Source of the DNA: Streptococcus sp. 29887
GTDB taxonomy: Bacteria; Bacillota; Bacilli; Lactobacillales; Streptococcaceae
Direction of reading: 5' to 3'
Assembly (NCBI RefSeq): GCF_032595075.1
Contig: NZ_CP118735.1
Coordinates: forward strand, 958,001 to 1,022,000
DNA: 64,000 nt
In this document: piece after piece, positions 8,108 to 15,917 of the stretch
How the letters are laid out: each line of letters starts with the position of its first letter
Numbering within the stretch: position 1 is the first letter of the stretch
The notes under the pieces: generated by a model
What the model saw: only the letters and a program-made list of their open reading frames with translations
What the model was told of the DNA's origin: nothing
Databases searched by the model: none
Translations under genes and position numbers: made by a program

Positions 8108-8672
8108 GATACTCTCCTTTGCGAATCGTTCTTTGTATCCAGTGTAAAACAAGCAAGAAGGTTTTGCTTCCAAGGTCTAGAGTGAATTTACTACCCAAGA
8201 GGGTGAGTGCCAAGCAGACAAGGGCTAGCCCTGTGAAGAGTAGAGAGGTAGACCATGATAGTGTGAAGAGGTCAAAGGCGAGGAGTAGCTGGGTGATTGC
8301 CAGACTGAGGAGGACAATCCAGAGTGAGATAAGCAGTAGGAAGACACTGAAGATGAGCACGAGAAGGATGATGAAGAGGGCGACCAAGCTGATGGCTAGG
8401 GGTATGCCGATTGGGGCGGCAAGGATAGAGAGGATGGTCAGCCAAACCATATTGCTGGTATTGGGCTTATCCTCAATCTTCTCTTTATCATAGAGATTGG
8501 CTAGAATTTCACGGGCTGCATCTTTTGGACTGCCCAATTCTTTTATGGCTTGCTCGTCGTTTTCTTTCTCGTCGAAAAACTCATTGAAATAGTCCAAGGT
8601 ATCTTGAAAATCTTCTTTTGGTAGGTGCTTGAGATGTTTTTCAAGCTTCTGTAAATATTCCTTGCGATTCAT
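8094..8672 (-). CDS. DUF1700 membrane protein
   Basis: A 192-residue protein. The N-terminal DUF1700 module (NRKEYLQKLEKHLKHLP, DYFNEFFDEKENDEQAI, GSPKDAAREILANL; residues 1-65) is followed by about four membrane helices. AAAGGAGG precedes the ATG, and the stop overlaps the next gene's start by 14 bp. The N-terminal module is clearly paralogous to that of the next gene upstream in the operon. Confidence 0.87.
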   Translation of the reverse strand: MNRKEYLQKLEKHLKHLPKEDFQDTLDYFNEFFDEKENDEQAIKELGSPKDAAREILANLYDKEKIEDKPNTSNMVWLTILSILAAPIGIPLAISLVALFIILLVLIFSVFLLLISLWIVLLSLAITQLLLAFDLFTLSWSTSLLFTGLALVCLALTLLGSKFTLDLGSKTFLLVLHWIQRTIRKGEYHERA

Positions 8673-8683
8673 GGAAACCTCCT

Positions 8684-9796
8684 TTATCCAACAGTAAGCC
8701 GGCAGTCTTGACAATGAATAACCAGCTGAGCAGGGCTATTTTCTTGCCTATAGCTGAGATGAGTGATGTCATCCTCTTTCATTATTGTAAACGCCTTATC
8801 CCTTGGAAGTTTAAGGCTAGAATCCTCCTCAGTAATGTCTATGCTGATGTCTGTAGTAGGTTTAAATGTTAGAATAGTATCTTCGGCTTTACAGTTTAGG
8901 CTGTTTTCTAGTGCAAACTCGTTCAACTTCCAGACGCAATCTTCTAATTCTATGCTGGCATGTGACAGGTAAAGACTTGTCAGATTGATGATAGAATCAC
9001 TAGCTTTCAGTGTCAAATCCCTTGATTGCCCACCTGAAATAGATAAGGTAGTATCTTCTAGCTGTAGAGAAGCTAGAGGACTTTGTAGATCCGACATTGT
9101 CAGACTAGTGTCAGTTGCCTTAAGAGCCAACTGTTCGCTTACTTGCACATCCACCATGGTTAGACTGCTATCTCTTGTGTTCAGATTAAGATTGGTAAGG
9201 GGCAGGAGTTTTTTAGGGATTTTGAGAATAGCAGAGCTGGCTTGATTGTTTGAGAAGTAGAGGTGATTAGGGGAAGGCTTGCTTGTTAGGTACAAACTAT
9301 CCTGAACCAGTTGATAGTCAAAAGCCTGGTAGCTCCCATCTTCAGAAACAGGATTGTGCAATAAGACAGTTTCTCCGTCATAAGTTTGAACACTAAGAGC
9401 CTGATCTTCGAGAGAAATCTGTAGATTTGAAAACTCAGGTAATTCTTCAATCTTCGCCTCCAATTCCATCCTTTCTCTAGATTGAAAAGCTGAATGTTTG
9501 AAATTGTTGAAAAAACCATCCCAGTCAAATTGAAAATCAAAATCAAAGTTGAAATCAAATTGTTTAGATGAATGTGAAGCTCCTCGGTCTTCCTTAGCAA
9601 TTAGGGCATCTTCGGGTAGGTTGGCGATGATTTCATTTGCTGCTTCTTGGGGGTTACCTAGTTCAGCAATGGCTGTCTGGTCATCACCTTTTTCATCAAA
9701 ATATTCATTAAAATAGTCTAGAGCTTCTTGTCTAGCACTTGGATGGAGTTGTGTCAGTGCTTGTTCTAGTTGGTTCAAATACTCTGCGCGTGTCAT
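8684..9796 (-). CDS. DUF1700-DUF4097 fusion protein
   Basis: A 370-residue protein. Residues 1-65 repeat the DUF1700 module (TRAEYLNQLEQALTQL, DYFNEYFDEKGDDQTAI, GNPQEAANEIIANL); an acidic, aromatic linker (DFNFDFDFQFDWDGFF) follows, then a DUF4097 beta-solenoid. No membrane segment is evident, so it may be cytoplasmic or bind its membrane partners. Its start ATG overlaps the stop of the PadR gene (ATGA), indicating coupling. I chose 9796 over 9850 for that reason. Function unknown. Confidence 0.83.
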   Translation of the reverse strand: MTRAEYLNQLEQALTQLHPSARQEALDYFNEYFDEKGDDQTAIAELGNPQEAANEIIANLPEDALIAKEDRGASHSSKQFDFNFDFDFQFDWDGFFNNFKHSAFQSRERMELEAKIEELPEFSNLQISLEDQALSVQTYDGETVLLHNPVSEDGSYQAFDYQLVQDSLYLTSKPSPNHLYFSNNQASSAILKIPKKLLPLTNLNLNTRDSSLTMVDVQVSEQLALKATDTSLTMSDLQSPLASLQLEDTTLSISGGQSRDLTLKASDSIINLTSLYLSHASIELEDCVWKLNEFALENSLNCKAEDTILTFKPTTDISIDITEEDSSLKLPRDKAFTIMKEDDITHLSYRQENSPAQLVIHCQDCRLTVG

Positions 9797-10110
9797 TTTC
9801 GTAGGCTCCCTTCTATAATTCCGTCGATATGGTCTTTGTAGGCATTCCATTCATCCTGTAGGTAGGGGATGTGTTCTCGTCCAGCAGGAGTGATGGTGTA
9901 GTATTTTCTCTTTCTCCCTTGAAATTCTTGGGTATAGGTGGTGACGTAGCCCGCCTTTTCCAGTTTCTTCAAGATAGGGTAGAGCGTGGATTCCTTTATA
10001 TCAGCAACTATCTTGATGGTTTGGCTGATTTCATAGCCATAAGAATCTTGTTTCTCCACGATGGCCAAGATTAGAAATTCAATCAAGATAGAGGATACGG
10101 GGTAGTACAT
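9793..10110 (-). CDS. PadR-family transcriptional regulator
   Basis: A 105-residue winged-helix protein with the PadR pattern: FLILAIVEKQDSYGYEISQ, then STLYPILKKLEKAGYV and GRKRKYYTITPAGREH. It heads the DUF1700/DUF4097 operon and overlaps the next gene by 4 bp, so it most likely autoregulates the operon. GAGGTGATTTC precedes the ATG. The AT-rich upstream interval (10111-10215) contains its promoter and several TATAT-rich palindromic stretches that could be operators. Confidence 0.92.
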   Translation of the reverse strand: MYYPVSSILIEFLILAIVEKQDSYGYEISQTIKIVADIKESTLYPILKKLEKAGYVTTYTQEFQGRKRKYYTITPAGREHIPYLQDEWNAYKDHIDGIIEGSLRK

Positions 10111-10151
10111 GAAATCACCTCTTTATCTTTATGTAATTATTTTATATATAA

Positions 10152-10180
10152 ATTATATACCTATCATTTACTAAAATCAA
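10152..10180 (-). promoter_or_regulatory. promoter of the padR operon
   Basis: On the minus strand TTGATT (10180-10175), a 17-bp spacer and TATAAT (10157-10152). Flanking TATATAA/TTATATA sequences are candidate PadR sites. Confidence 0.65.
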
Positions 10181-10217
10181 GTAATTATATAAATTTTTTA
10201 TATATTTTTTAAAAAAG

Positions 10218-10253
10218 TAAAAGCAACCCTTCCAAATAGGAAAAGTTGCTTCA
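10218..10253 (-). terminator. hairpin after the DUF5684 gene
   Basis: AAGCAAC and GTTGCTT arms with a TTCC/GGAA inner pairing (about 10219-10252) and an A-rich tail on the plus strand, i.e. T-rich for the minus-strand transcript. Confidence 0.6.
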
Positions 10254-10260
10254 TTTGATA

Positions 10261-10659
10261 TTAGTCGATAAAGAAAGTTTGTGGTCCTTGGTAGCGGCTA
10301 CCGTCATTGAAGGCAATGTAGACATTGAAAAGTGGTGTAAACAAGACATAGAAGATGGCTTGAATATCAGACAAACCAAATGCTTTACCATAGCAGTAAG
10401 TCAAATAAATGCCATAAAGTGGTCCAGCAAGTGGGATGAGTAGGAAGAGGATAAACCAACCCTTGTCTTCGCCGAATGTGATACATTGTTGGACGTATAG
10501 GTTGTAGAAAGGAATGAGAGATTTCCAACCAGCATAGCCAGCTTTTTTAAAGAGGATGAAGTTGGAAATAGTTACGAGGACATACCAAATGAGTGAAAAA
10601 ATCATACCGGCTCCCCAAAGCCCAACTAAAATACCTTGTGCAAATGTTTCTTCTGTCAT
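10261..10659 (-). CDS. DUF5684 membrane protein
   Basis: A 132-residue protein with three or four membrane helices and the DUF5684 pattern FKKAGYAGWKSLIPFYNLYV and CYGKAFGL. Its role is unknown; such proteins are sometimes found near signal peptidases, but not here. GGAG precedes the ATG. It is a single gene with its own promoter, whose spacer is a perfect 18-bp palindrome. Confidence 0.8.
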   Translation of the reverse strand: MTEETFAQGILVGLWGAGMIFSLIWYVLVTISNFILFKKAGYAGWKSLIPFYNLYVQQCITFGEDKGWFILFLLIPLAGPLYGIYLTYCYGKAFGLSDIQAIFYVLFTPLFNVYIAFNDGSRYQGPQTFFID

Positions 10660-10689
10660 AATAAAACTCCATTTCTTTTTGATGGTTCT

Positions 10690-10718
10690 ATTATAACAGT
10701 ATTATTTAAATAATACAA
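10690..10718 (-). promoter_or_regulatory. promoter of the DUF5684 gene with internal palindrome
   Basis: On the minus strand TTGTAT (10718-10713), a 17-bp spacer and TATAAT (10695-10690). The palindrome GTATTATTTAAATAATAC (10699-10716) fills the spacer and overlaps the -35, so a repressor site is likely. Confidence 0.65.
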
Positions 10719-10740
10719 TAGTTATATCGAACAATTTTCA

Positions 10741-10773
10741 AAAAAAGTAGATTTTTTCAGAAAACCTACTTTT
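10741..10773 (-). terminator. terminator of pepT
   Basis: AAAGTAG pairs with CTACTTT around a TTTT/AAAA inner stem, with a T-run on the minus strand. Confidence 0.75.
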
Positions 10774-10778
10774 CTTTC

Positions 10779-11999
10779 TTATTTGTAAGCTACAATACCT
10801 AAAATCACATCAACAGCTTTTTCCATGGTTTGCAGGCTGACGAACTCGAAGCGGCCGTGCATGTTTTCACCACCAGCGAAGATGTTTGGCGTTGGAATGC
10901 CCATGAAGGAAATCTTAGAGCCGTCTGTTCCTCCACGAACTGGCTCAATCAGTGGCTTGATATCCAGATTTTCCATGACCTCTTTTGCGATGTTGATTGG
11001 GGTCATGTCTTTTTCGATGATTTTCTTCATGTTGTAGTATTGGTCATGCAGGTTGACGATAACGCGTGGGGTGTCAAACTTGGCATTCATCTTTTCAGCA
11101 ATGTCCAGCATGAGCTGTTTGCGGGCAAGGAAATCTTCTTCTTCGAAGTCGCGGATGATGTAGGTGGTAGAAGCAGTATCGACACTCCCTTCCATATTCA
11201 TCAAGTGGAAGAAACCTTCGTAACCTTCAGTTTTTTCAGGACGGTCTGCTTCTGGAAGGGCATTGTGGAAATCAATAGCCATCTGGAAGGCGTTGATCAT
11301 CTGGTATTTGGCAGATCCTGGGTGGACGTTGCGACCTAGGAAGTCAATCTTGGCAGCAGCTGCTGAGAAGGTTTCGTACTGGAGTTCGCCAAGAGGTCCA
11401 CCGTCCATGGTGTAGGCAAAGTCCACATCAAAGTCTTCTACATCAAACTTGTCAGCACCGACACCGATTTCCTCGTCAGGACCAAAACCGACACGGATTT
11501 CGCAATGTTTGATGTCGGGATTTTGGACTAGGTACTCGATAGCAGTCATGATTTCTGCAATTCCGGACTTGTCATCAGAACCTAGCAAGGTCGTACCATC
11601 TGTCGTAATCAGGGTTTGACCGTGGTAGTTAGCCAGTTGTGGGAAGTCTTTTGGATGCAATTCATAGCCAGAAGTTCCCAAGGCAATTGGATTGCCGTCG
11701 TAGTTTTCGATGATTTGCGGATTGACACCTTCTGCGTTGAAATCAGCCGTATCCATATGGGCGATAAAACCAATCTTGCGTGTCAAACTGGGGTCGTTGG
11801 CAGGGAGTGTTCCCACTGCAAAGCCGTTCGGCAGGTAGTGGACATTCTGTAAGCCAATCCGTTTCATTTCAGGTAGAAGGATGTTTTGTGCGAACTCAAC
11901 TTGGTTTTGAGTAGAAGGTGTGGTGGTTGAGTGCTCGTCTGAACGGGTGTTTTCTTTTACATAGACTAAAAAGCGGTCTAAGAGTGTTGGGTATTTCAT
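10779..11999 (-). CDS. pepT: peptidase T (tripeptide aminopeptidase)
   Basis: A 406-residue zinc metallopeptidase of family M20 that removes the N-terminal residue from tripeptides in the cytoplasm. The metal-site regions [22 protein letters not shown] and [12 protein letters not shown] (catalytic Glu) are present, as is the late His in [14 protein letters not shown]. Length matches the family. GGAGATATT precedes the ATG. The HAD phosphatase gene ends 10 bp upstream of it, and could be cotranscribed in the opposite order (HAD first, then pepT). Confidence 0.95.
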   Translation of the reverse strand: MKYPTLLDRFLVYVKENTRSDEHSTTTPSTQNQVEFAQNILLPEMKRIGLQNVHYLPNGFAVGTLPANDPSLTRKIGFIAHMDTADFNAEGVNPQIIENYDGNPIALGTSGYELHPKDFPQLANYHGQTLITTDGTTLLGSDDKSGIAEIMTAIEYLVQNPDIKHCEIRVGFGPDEEIGVGADKFDVEDFDVDFAYTMDGGPLGELQYETFSAAAAKIDFLGRNVHPGSAKYQMINAFQMAIDFHNALPEADRPEKTEGYEGFFHLMNMEGSVDTASTTYIIRDFEEEDFLARKQLMLDIAEKMNAKFDTPRVIVNLHDQYYNMKKIIEKDMTPINIAKEVMENLDIKPLIEPVRGGTDGSKISFMGIPTPNIFAGGENMHGRFEFVSLQTMEKAVDVILGIVAYK

Positions 12000-12008
12000 A
12001 ATATCTCC

Positions 12009-12824
12009 TTATTTGTTCAAAATATGTTTTTCAATGGCTTTGGCAACGCCGTTGTTTTCATTGGTGTCTGTGATGTCTTGAGCGATAGCCTTGACCTGCT
12101 CGTTCGCGTTGCCCATGGCAATACCAAGTCCAACAAATTCAATCATTTCAAGGTCGTTGTTGGCATCTCCCATTGCCATGATTTCCTCAGGTAAAATCCC
12201 CAGGCGGTCTGCCAATTTTTTAAGACCAGAAGCCTTGCTGGCACCGTTTGGCAGAATTTCCAAGAGATAGTCTTGTGAACGAACGGTGGAGTATTTCTGA
12301 CTGAGTACAGAGTTATGTTGGTTTTCAAAGATATCGATATGCTCTTTTTCACCGACAAACATGGCTTCAAAGAAGCGGTGTTTACCAGACGTTGCCTCGT
12401 CCAAGTCAATTGGCTGTGGTGTCATACCGACTAAACTAGCATCCAAGTTCACTCGGTCATTGGCTTTTTCCGCAAGAACGAAATAATCTTCCTCATCGAA
12501 GAGGGAAATCTGTACATGGTCATTCTCAATAAAAGTAGCAAGATAGTCAATATCAGCAATAGACAGTTCTTCCCAGTCAATCAGTGCCCAATCCTTTGTC
12601 GAATGCGTTGAACAACCATTATTGACAATAATAAATTCTTCCTCGGTGTCAAAGCCGAGCTGCTCTACAAAGGGCTTAACGCCAACCAAAGGCCGTCCTG
12701 TACAGAGCACAACTGTTACACCAGCCTCTACAGCCTTATGAATAGCATCGATTTGCGGCTGCATCAGTTCTTTTTCCTCATTTAAGAGCGTTCCGTCCAT
12801 ATCAAGGGCGAGTAATTTAATCAT
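12009..12824 (-). CDS. Cof-type HAD-IIB sugar-phosphatase family hydrolase
   Basis: A 271-residue cytoplasmic phosphatase. Motif I is LALDMDGTLLNEE with the nucleophile Asp, motif II VVLCTGRP, motif III a Lys near GASKASGLK, and motif IV AMGDANNDLEMI. A C2-type cap lies between motifs II and III. AAGGAGGA precedes the ATG at 12824; a longer reading to 12863 has none. Substrate is unknown; family members act on sugar phosphates, FMN or similar. Confidence 0.9.
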   Translation of the reverse strand: MIKLLALDMDGTLLNEEKELMQPQIDAIHKAVEAGVTVVLCTGRPLVGVKPFVEQLGFDTEEEFIIVNNGCSTHSTKDWALIDWEELSIADIDYLATFIENDHVQISLFDEEDYFVLAEKANDRVNLDASLVGMTPQPIDLDEATSGKHRFFEAMFVGEKEHIDIFENQHNSVLSQKYSTVRSQDYLLEILPNGASKASGLKKLADRLGILPEEIMAMGDANNDLEMIEFVGLGIAMGNANEQVKAIAQDITDTNENNGVAKAIEKHILNK

Positions 12825-12879
12825 ATATTCCTCCTTGTTTCCAATACATCTAGTATAGCACAAATCGGGAGAGGACGGA

Positions 12880-12908
12880 TTGAAATACTAAAAGAAATGC
12901 TATATAAT
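12880..12908 (+). promoter_or_regulatory. promoter of the small ORF and GNAT gene
   Basis: TTGAAA (12880-12885), a 17-bp spacer and TATAAT (12903-12908). Confidence 0.7.
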
Positions 12909-12936
12909 AGAACAAAATAGAAAGGGGGCGATTGAG

Positions 12937-13002
12937 ATGAAAGTATTAAAAAATAGAATTGCTGTAGAAAAAATGAATCAAGGGGAGGTTATCAGAAACT
13001 AA
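12937..13002 (+). CDS. possible 21-residue peptide
   Basis: A short reading frame MKVLKNRIAVEKMNQGEVIRN with a good ribosome-binding site (AAGGGGGCG, 12923-12931) and a promoter at the right distance. It ends 19 bp before the GNAT start. It could be a small basic protein, a leader peptide or a remnant of a longer gene. There is no recognisable family. Confidence 0.3.
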   Translation: MKVLKNRIAVEKMNQGEVIRN

Positions 13003-13021
13003 TCTCCCAAAAGGAGTAAAA

Positions 13022-13477
13022 ATGAAGATTGTAACTGTATCAACTGTCGCTGACAAGGCAAGGATTATCGAGGAGGTGTTAGCGGACTTGCCAGAATGGT
13101 TTGGTTTGCCTGAGAGTACCAGAGCTTACATTCAAGATGGTTCTGCCTTGCCGCTGTGGGCTGCCTATGATGCTGATGAAGCTGTTGGTTTTGTGACCCT
13201 GACTAATTCTTCGGAGGCTTGCGGAGATGTTCATTGTATGGGCATCAAGAAAGCCTATCATCGCCAGGGAATTGGACGTTTGCTCATGCAAGCCTTGGAG
13301 GAAGAGGCTCGGAAGGACTATGCCTACTTGCAAGTCAAGACAGTGGATGAAGGGCATTATAAGGAATACGACCAGACCATTGCTTTTTATAAATCCTGCG
13401 GTTTTGTCAAGTTAGAGGTATTTCCGACCCTCTGGGATGAATGGAATCCTTGCTTGGTCATGGTTAAAAAGTTATAA
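13022..13477 (+). CDS. GNAT-family N-acetyltransferase
   Basis: A 151-residue acetyltransferase. The acetyl-CoA binding motif is MGIKKAYHRQGIGRLLMQAL (residues about 76-95), followed by late GNAT strands ending YKSCGFVKLEVF. AAAAGGAG precedes the ATG. Substrate unknown; small size and lack of a second domain fit a free-standing amino-group acetyltransferase. A terminator follows. Confidence 0.9.
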   Translation: MKIVTVSTVADKARIIEEVLADLPEWFGLPESTRAYIQDGSALPLWAAYDADEAVGFVTLTNSSEACGDVHCMGIKKAYHRQGIGRLLMQALEEEARKDYAYLQVKTVDEGHYKEYDQTIAFYKSCGFVKLEVFPTLWDEWNPCLVMVKKL

Positions 13478-13486
13478 ACACATAGA

Positions 13487-13514
13487 GAACATCGGATATA
13501 GACCGGTGTTTTTT
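13487..13514 (+). terminator. terminator of the GNAT gene
   Basis: AACATCGG pairs with CCGGTGTT (one wobble), followed by a T-run. The -10 box of the next gene (TATAAT, 13517-13522, with upstream TGG) starts right after. Confidence 0.7.
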
Positions 13515-13546
13515 GGTATAATAGAAGGATAGAATAGGAGTTTCGT

Positions 13547-14014
13547 ATGAAGATTGCTGTTAAAAAAGAGGCAGAGAAATATCTGCTCAACATTTGCTAC
13601 ACTGTTCCAGCTAATTTGGCGGAGGCATGGGATTTGTTGGCGACGGATAGTGGCTTTGCTCGCTGGTTTCCTCAGTTGAGGGTCGAAGGTGACAAGTTGG
13701 TATTTGAAATGGAAAACTTCCGTGAAGCGATGGATTTATTGGCCTATCAACCACAGGAAAAAATTGCTTACACTTGGGATACTGCCACGGTTTCTTTCAG
13801 TTTGAGCCAGCAGGAGCAAGGAACCTTGATTGTCTTTGAGGAAGAAATCCCAGTCGATTTTGGTAACGAGTATGCGGATGCTCAAAAAGATATGACAGGT
13901 TGGTTGGTGCAGAATGAATGTATCAAAAACCTCTTAGAAGGTCAGGACCTGCCTGCAGGTCAACCATTACAGGAAAAATGGTTGGCTTTCTTAGAAAAGG
14001 AATTGAAGTTGTAG
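13547..14014 (+). CDS. SRPBCC-domain (START/Bet v1-like) protein
   Basis: A 155-residue single-domain protein of the AHSA1-like SRPBCC fold. The opening strand and helix (TVPANLAEAWDLLATDSGFARWFPQL), the strand YQPQEKIAYTWD and the late helix are typical. Such proteins have a hydrophobic ligand pocket; no ligand can be inferred. AATAGGAG precedes the ATG. The next gene starts 17 bp downstream and may be in the same transcript. Confidence 0.82.
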   Translation: MKIAVKKEAEKYLLNICYTVPANLAEAWDLLATDSGFARWFPQLRVEGDKLVFEMENFREAMDLLAYQPQEKIAYTWDTATVSFSLSQQEQGTLIVFEEEIPVDFGNEYADAQKDMTGWLVQNECIKNLLEGQDLPAGQPLQEKWLAFLEKELKL

Positions 14015-14031
14015 AAAATGAGGTGCATCAA

Positions 14032-14295
14032 ATGAAGAGATGGTGGGCTCAAATACGAGAAGAATATTATGAAACACGTTACAATTCAGGTGAGGATTGG
14101 TTGGAGTGGTTCATAAAGAGAAAAATGACTTGGGGCTGGCGGTGGATACTAGCTTTGACTATCTACGTTTTTTATCGCTTATTTTTTATCGATCCACGGA
14201 ATATCCCTCGCTTCTTTTACTTTTTGTGGATACTTGGCTTTGTATATGCCACATATGAACTGATTTCCTATCTTGTTCGCAGAAAGAGGAAATAG
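14032..14295 (+). CDS. small two-helix membrane protein, function unknown
   Basis: An 87-residue protein: a charged, tryptophan-rich N-terminus (KRWWAQIREEYYETRYN, DWLEWFIKRKM) then two membrane segments (about residues 40-56 and 61-80) and a basic tail VRRKRK. I chose the ATG at 14032, with GAGGTG upstream; longer readings overlap the SRPBCC gene. No family is recognised. It may belong to the neighbouring SRPBCC transcript. Confidence 0.6.
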   Translation: MKRWWAQIREEYYETRYNSGEDWLEWFIKRKMTWGWRWILALTIYVFYRLFFIDPRNIPRFFYFLWILGFVYATYELISYLVRRKRK

Positions 14296-14340
14296 TTTCA
14301 ACTGTTGTTGCTTGATTGATGAAAGATGAAAGGAAAAATT

Positions 14341-15684
14341 ATGCACAATATTACTTGCCCTCATTGCGCTACCGTTTTTACGGTCAATGAAACAGAATAC
14401 AGTCAACTTTTGGCCCAGGTGCGTGGTGCGGAGTTTGAAAAGGAAATCCACGACCGTTTGGAGCGGGAACGGGAATTATTGTCCCAGAGAGCTGAAAATG
14501 ACTTACAGGCCAAACTGGGCGACAAGGACAAGGAAATTCTTGATCTGACTGCACGCTTGGACAAGCTAGCTAGTCAGACAGAATTTGAAATCAGCTCTGC
14601 TATTTCCAAAAAAGACCAAGAAATTATCGAGTTGACAGCAAAACTAGATACGCTGGTTAGTCAGTCGGAACTTGAAATTAGCTCTGCTATGTCCAAAAAA
14701 GACCAAGAAATCCAAGAGCTCAAGGCTCAGTTGGGGCAAATCGAGCTAGCCAAGGAGTTGGAGTTGCAGCAGGCGGTGGCTCAGGTGGAGAAGGAGCGTG
14801 ACGCGGCTCAGAATGCTTTGGCTATGCAGGAGCAGAAGCAGGAATTGGCGCTGGCGACCACCCGTCAGGAGTACGAGGTGCGGCTCAAGGCAGCGGATGA
14901 GCAGGTGGAATTTTACAAGAATTTCAAGGCCCAGCAATCGACCAAGGCGATCGGCGAGAGTTTGGAGCTCTATGCCGAGGCGGAATTCAATAAAGTGCGG
15001 CAGTTGGCTTTTCCTAATGCCTACTTTGAGAAGGATAATCAGGTGTCGGCGCGTGGTTCCAAGGGCGATTACATTTATCGGGAGCTGGACGAGAATGGGG
15101 TGGAAATCATCTCCATTATGTTTGAGATGAAGAACGAGGCGGACGATACGGTCAAGAAACACAAGAACGAGGACTTTTTCAAGGAACTGGATAAGGACCG
15201 TCGGGAGAAGGACTGCGAGTATGCGGTCTTGGTGACCATGTTGGAGGCGGACAACGACTACTACAACACGGGTATCGTAGATGTCAGCCACAAGTACGAG
15301 AAGATGTACGTGGTGCGTCCCCAGTTCTTTATTCAGTTGATAGGGCTTTTGCGAAATGCTGCGCTCAACAGTTTGAAGTACAAGCAGGAGTTGGCCTTGG
15401 TCAGAGAACAGCATATCGATATTACCCATTTTGAAGAAGATTTGGCGACCTTCAAAACAGCCTTTGCCAAGAATTACCAGTCAGCCAGCACCAATTTCCA
15501 AAAGGCTATTGATGAGATTGACAAGGCAATCAAGCGAATGGAGGCGGTCAAGGCAGCCCTGACTACCAGCGAAAACCAGCTACGACTGGCTAATAACAAG
15601 CTGGAAGATGTTTCTGTCAAAAAACTAACCCGCAATAACCCTACGATGAAGGCGAAGTTTGAGGCGTTGAAGGGAGAAAATTAA
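14341..15684 (+). CDS. DUF2130 coiled-coil protein
   Basis: A 447-residue protein. The N-terminus has a CPHC zinc-like pair (NITCPHCATVF), a long coiled coil follows to about residue 200, then a globular DUF2130 domain (YAEAEFNKVRQLAFPNAYFE, RGSKGDYIYREL, MFEMKNEADDT, DYYNTGIVDV). The globular part looks like a PD-(D/E)XK-type nuclease fold, which is inference. A 33-residue coiled-coil unit is tandemly duplicated (about 14540-14723). The 14750-15350 stretch is visibly richer in G and C than its neighbours. AAAGGAAAA precedes the ATG. Confidence 0.82.
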   Translation: MHNITCPHCATVFTVNETEYSQLLAQVRGAEFEKEIHDRLERERELLSQRAENDLQAKLGDKDKEILDLTARLDKLASQTEFEISSAISKKDQEIIELTAKLDTLVSQSELEISSAMSKKDQEIQELKAQLGQIELAKELELQQAVAQVEKERDAAQNALAMQEQKQELALATTRQEYEVRLKAADEQVEFYKNFKAQQSTKAIGESLELYAEAEFNKVRQLAFPNAYFEKDNQVSARGSKGDYIYRELDENGVEIISIMFEMKNEADDTVKKHKNEDFFKELDKDRREKDCEYAVLVTMLEADNDYYNTGIVDVSHKYEKMYVVRPQFFIQLIGLLRNAALNSLKYKQELALVREQHIDITHFEEDLATFKTAFAKNYQSASTNFQKAIDEIDKAIKRMEAVKAALTTSENQLRLANNKLEDVSVKKLTRNNPTMKAKFEALKGEN

Positions 15685-15917
15685 TGAACACAATCGATCT
15701 AAATCTGCCTGTTGCAGAGATTATCCACCAGCACCCAGAAGTCAAGGATATACTGGTTGAGCTTGGTTTCAAGCCCTTGGCTAATCCAGCTATGCTCAAC
15801 ACTGTTGGTAAGGTGACCAGTCTTAAGACAGGCTCCAAGATGACCAAGATTCCGTTAGACCGCATTCAACAGGTCTTGGAATGCAACGGCTATGAGGTAA
15901 TAGGAGGAGAAGCATGA
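15684..15917 (+). CDS. DUF1858 domain protein
   Basis: A 77-residue protein matching DUF1858: DLNLPVAEIIHQHPEVKDIL, then LGFKPLANPAMLNTVGKVT and a C-terminal RIQQVLECNGY. It starts on the stop codon of the DUF2130 gene (TAATG) and overlaps the DUF438 gene by 4 bp, so the three are translationally coupled. The same domain occurs next to or fused with hemerythrin-type iron-centre repair proteins. Its direct role is unknown. Confidence 0.88.
   Translation: MNTIDLNLPVAEIIHQHPEVKDILVELGFKPLANPAMLNTVGKVTSLKTGSKMTKIPLDRIQQVLECNGYEVIGGEA

Noticed and set aside
14746-15429. A 227-codon open frame on the minus strand
   Set aside because: It lies wholly inside the DUF2130 gene, whose frame carries clear domain motifs. 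The antisense frame is Leu/His-rich with no family motif and reflects GC-rich codons opposite.
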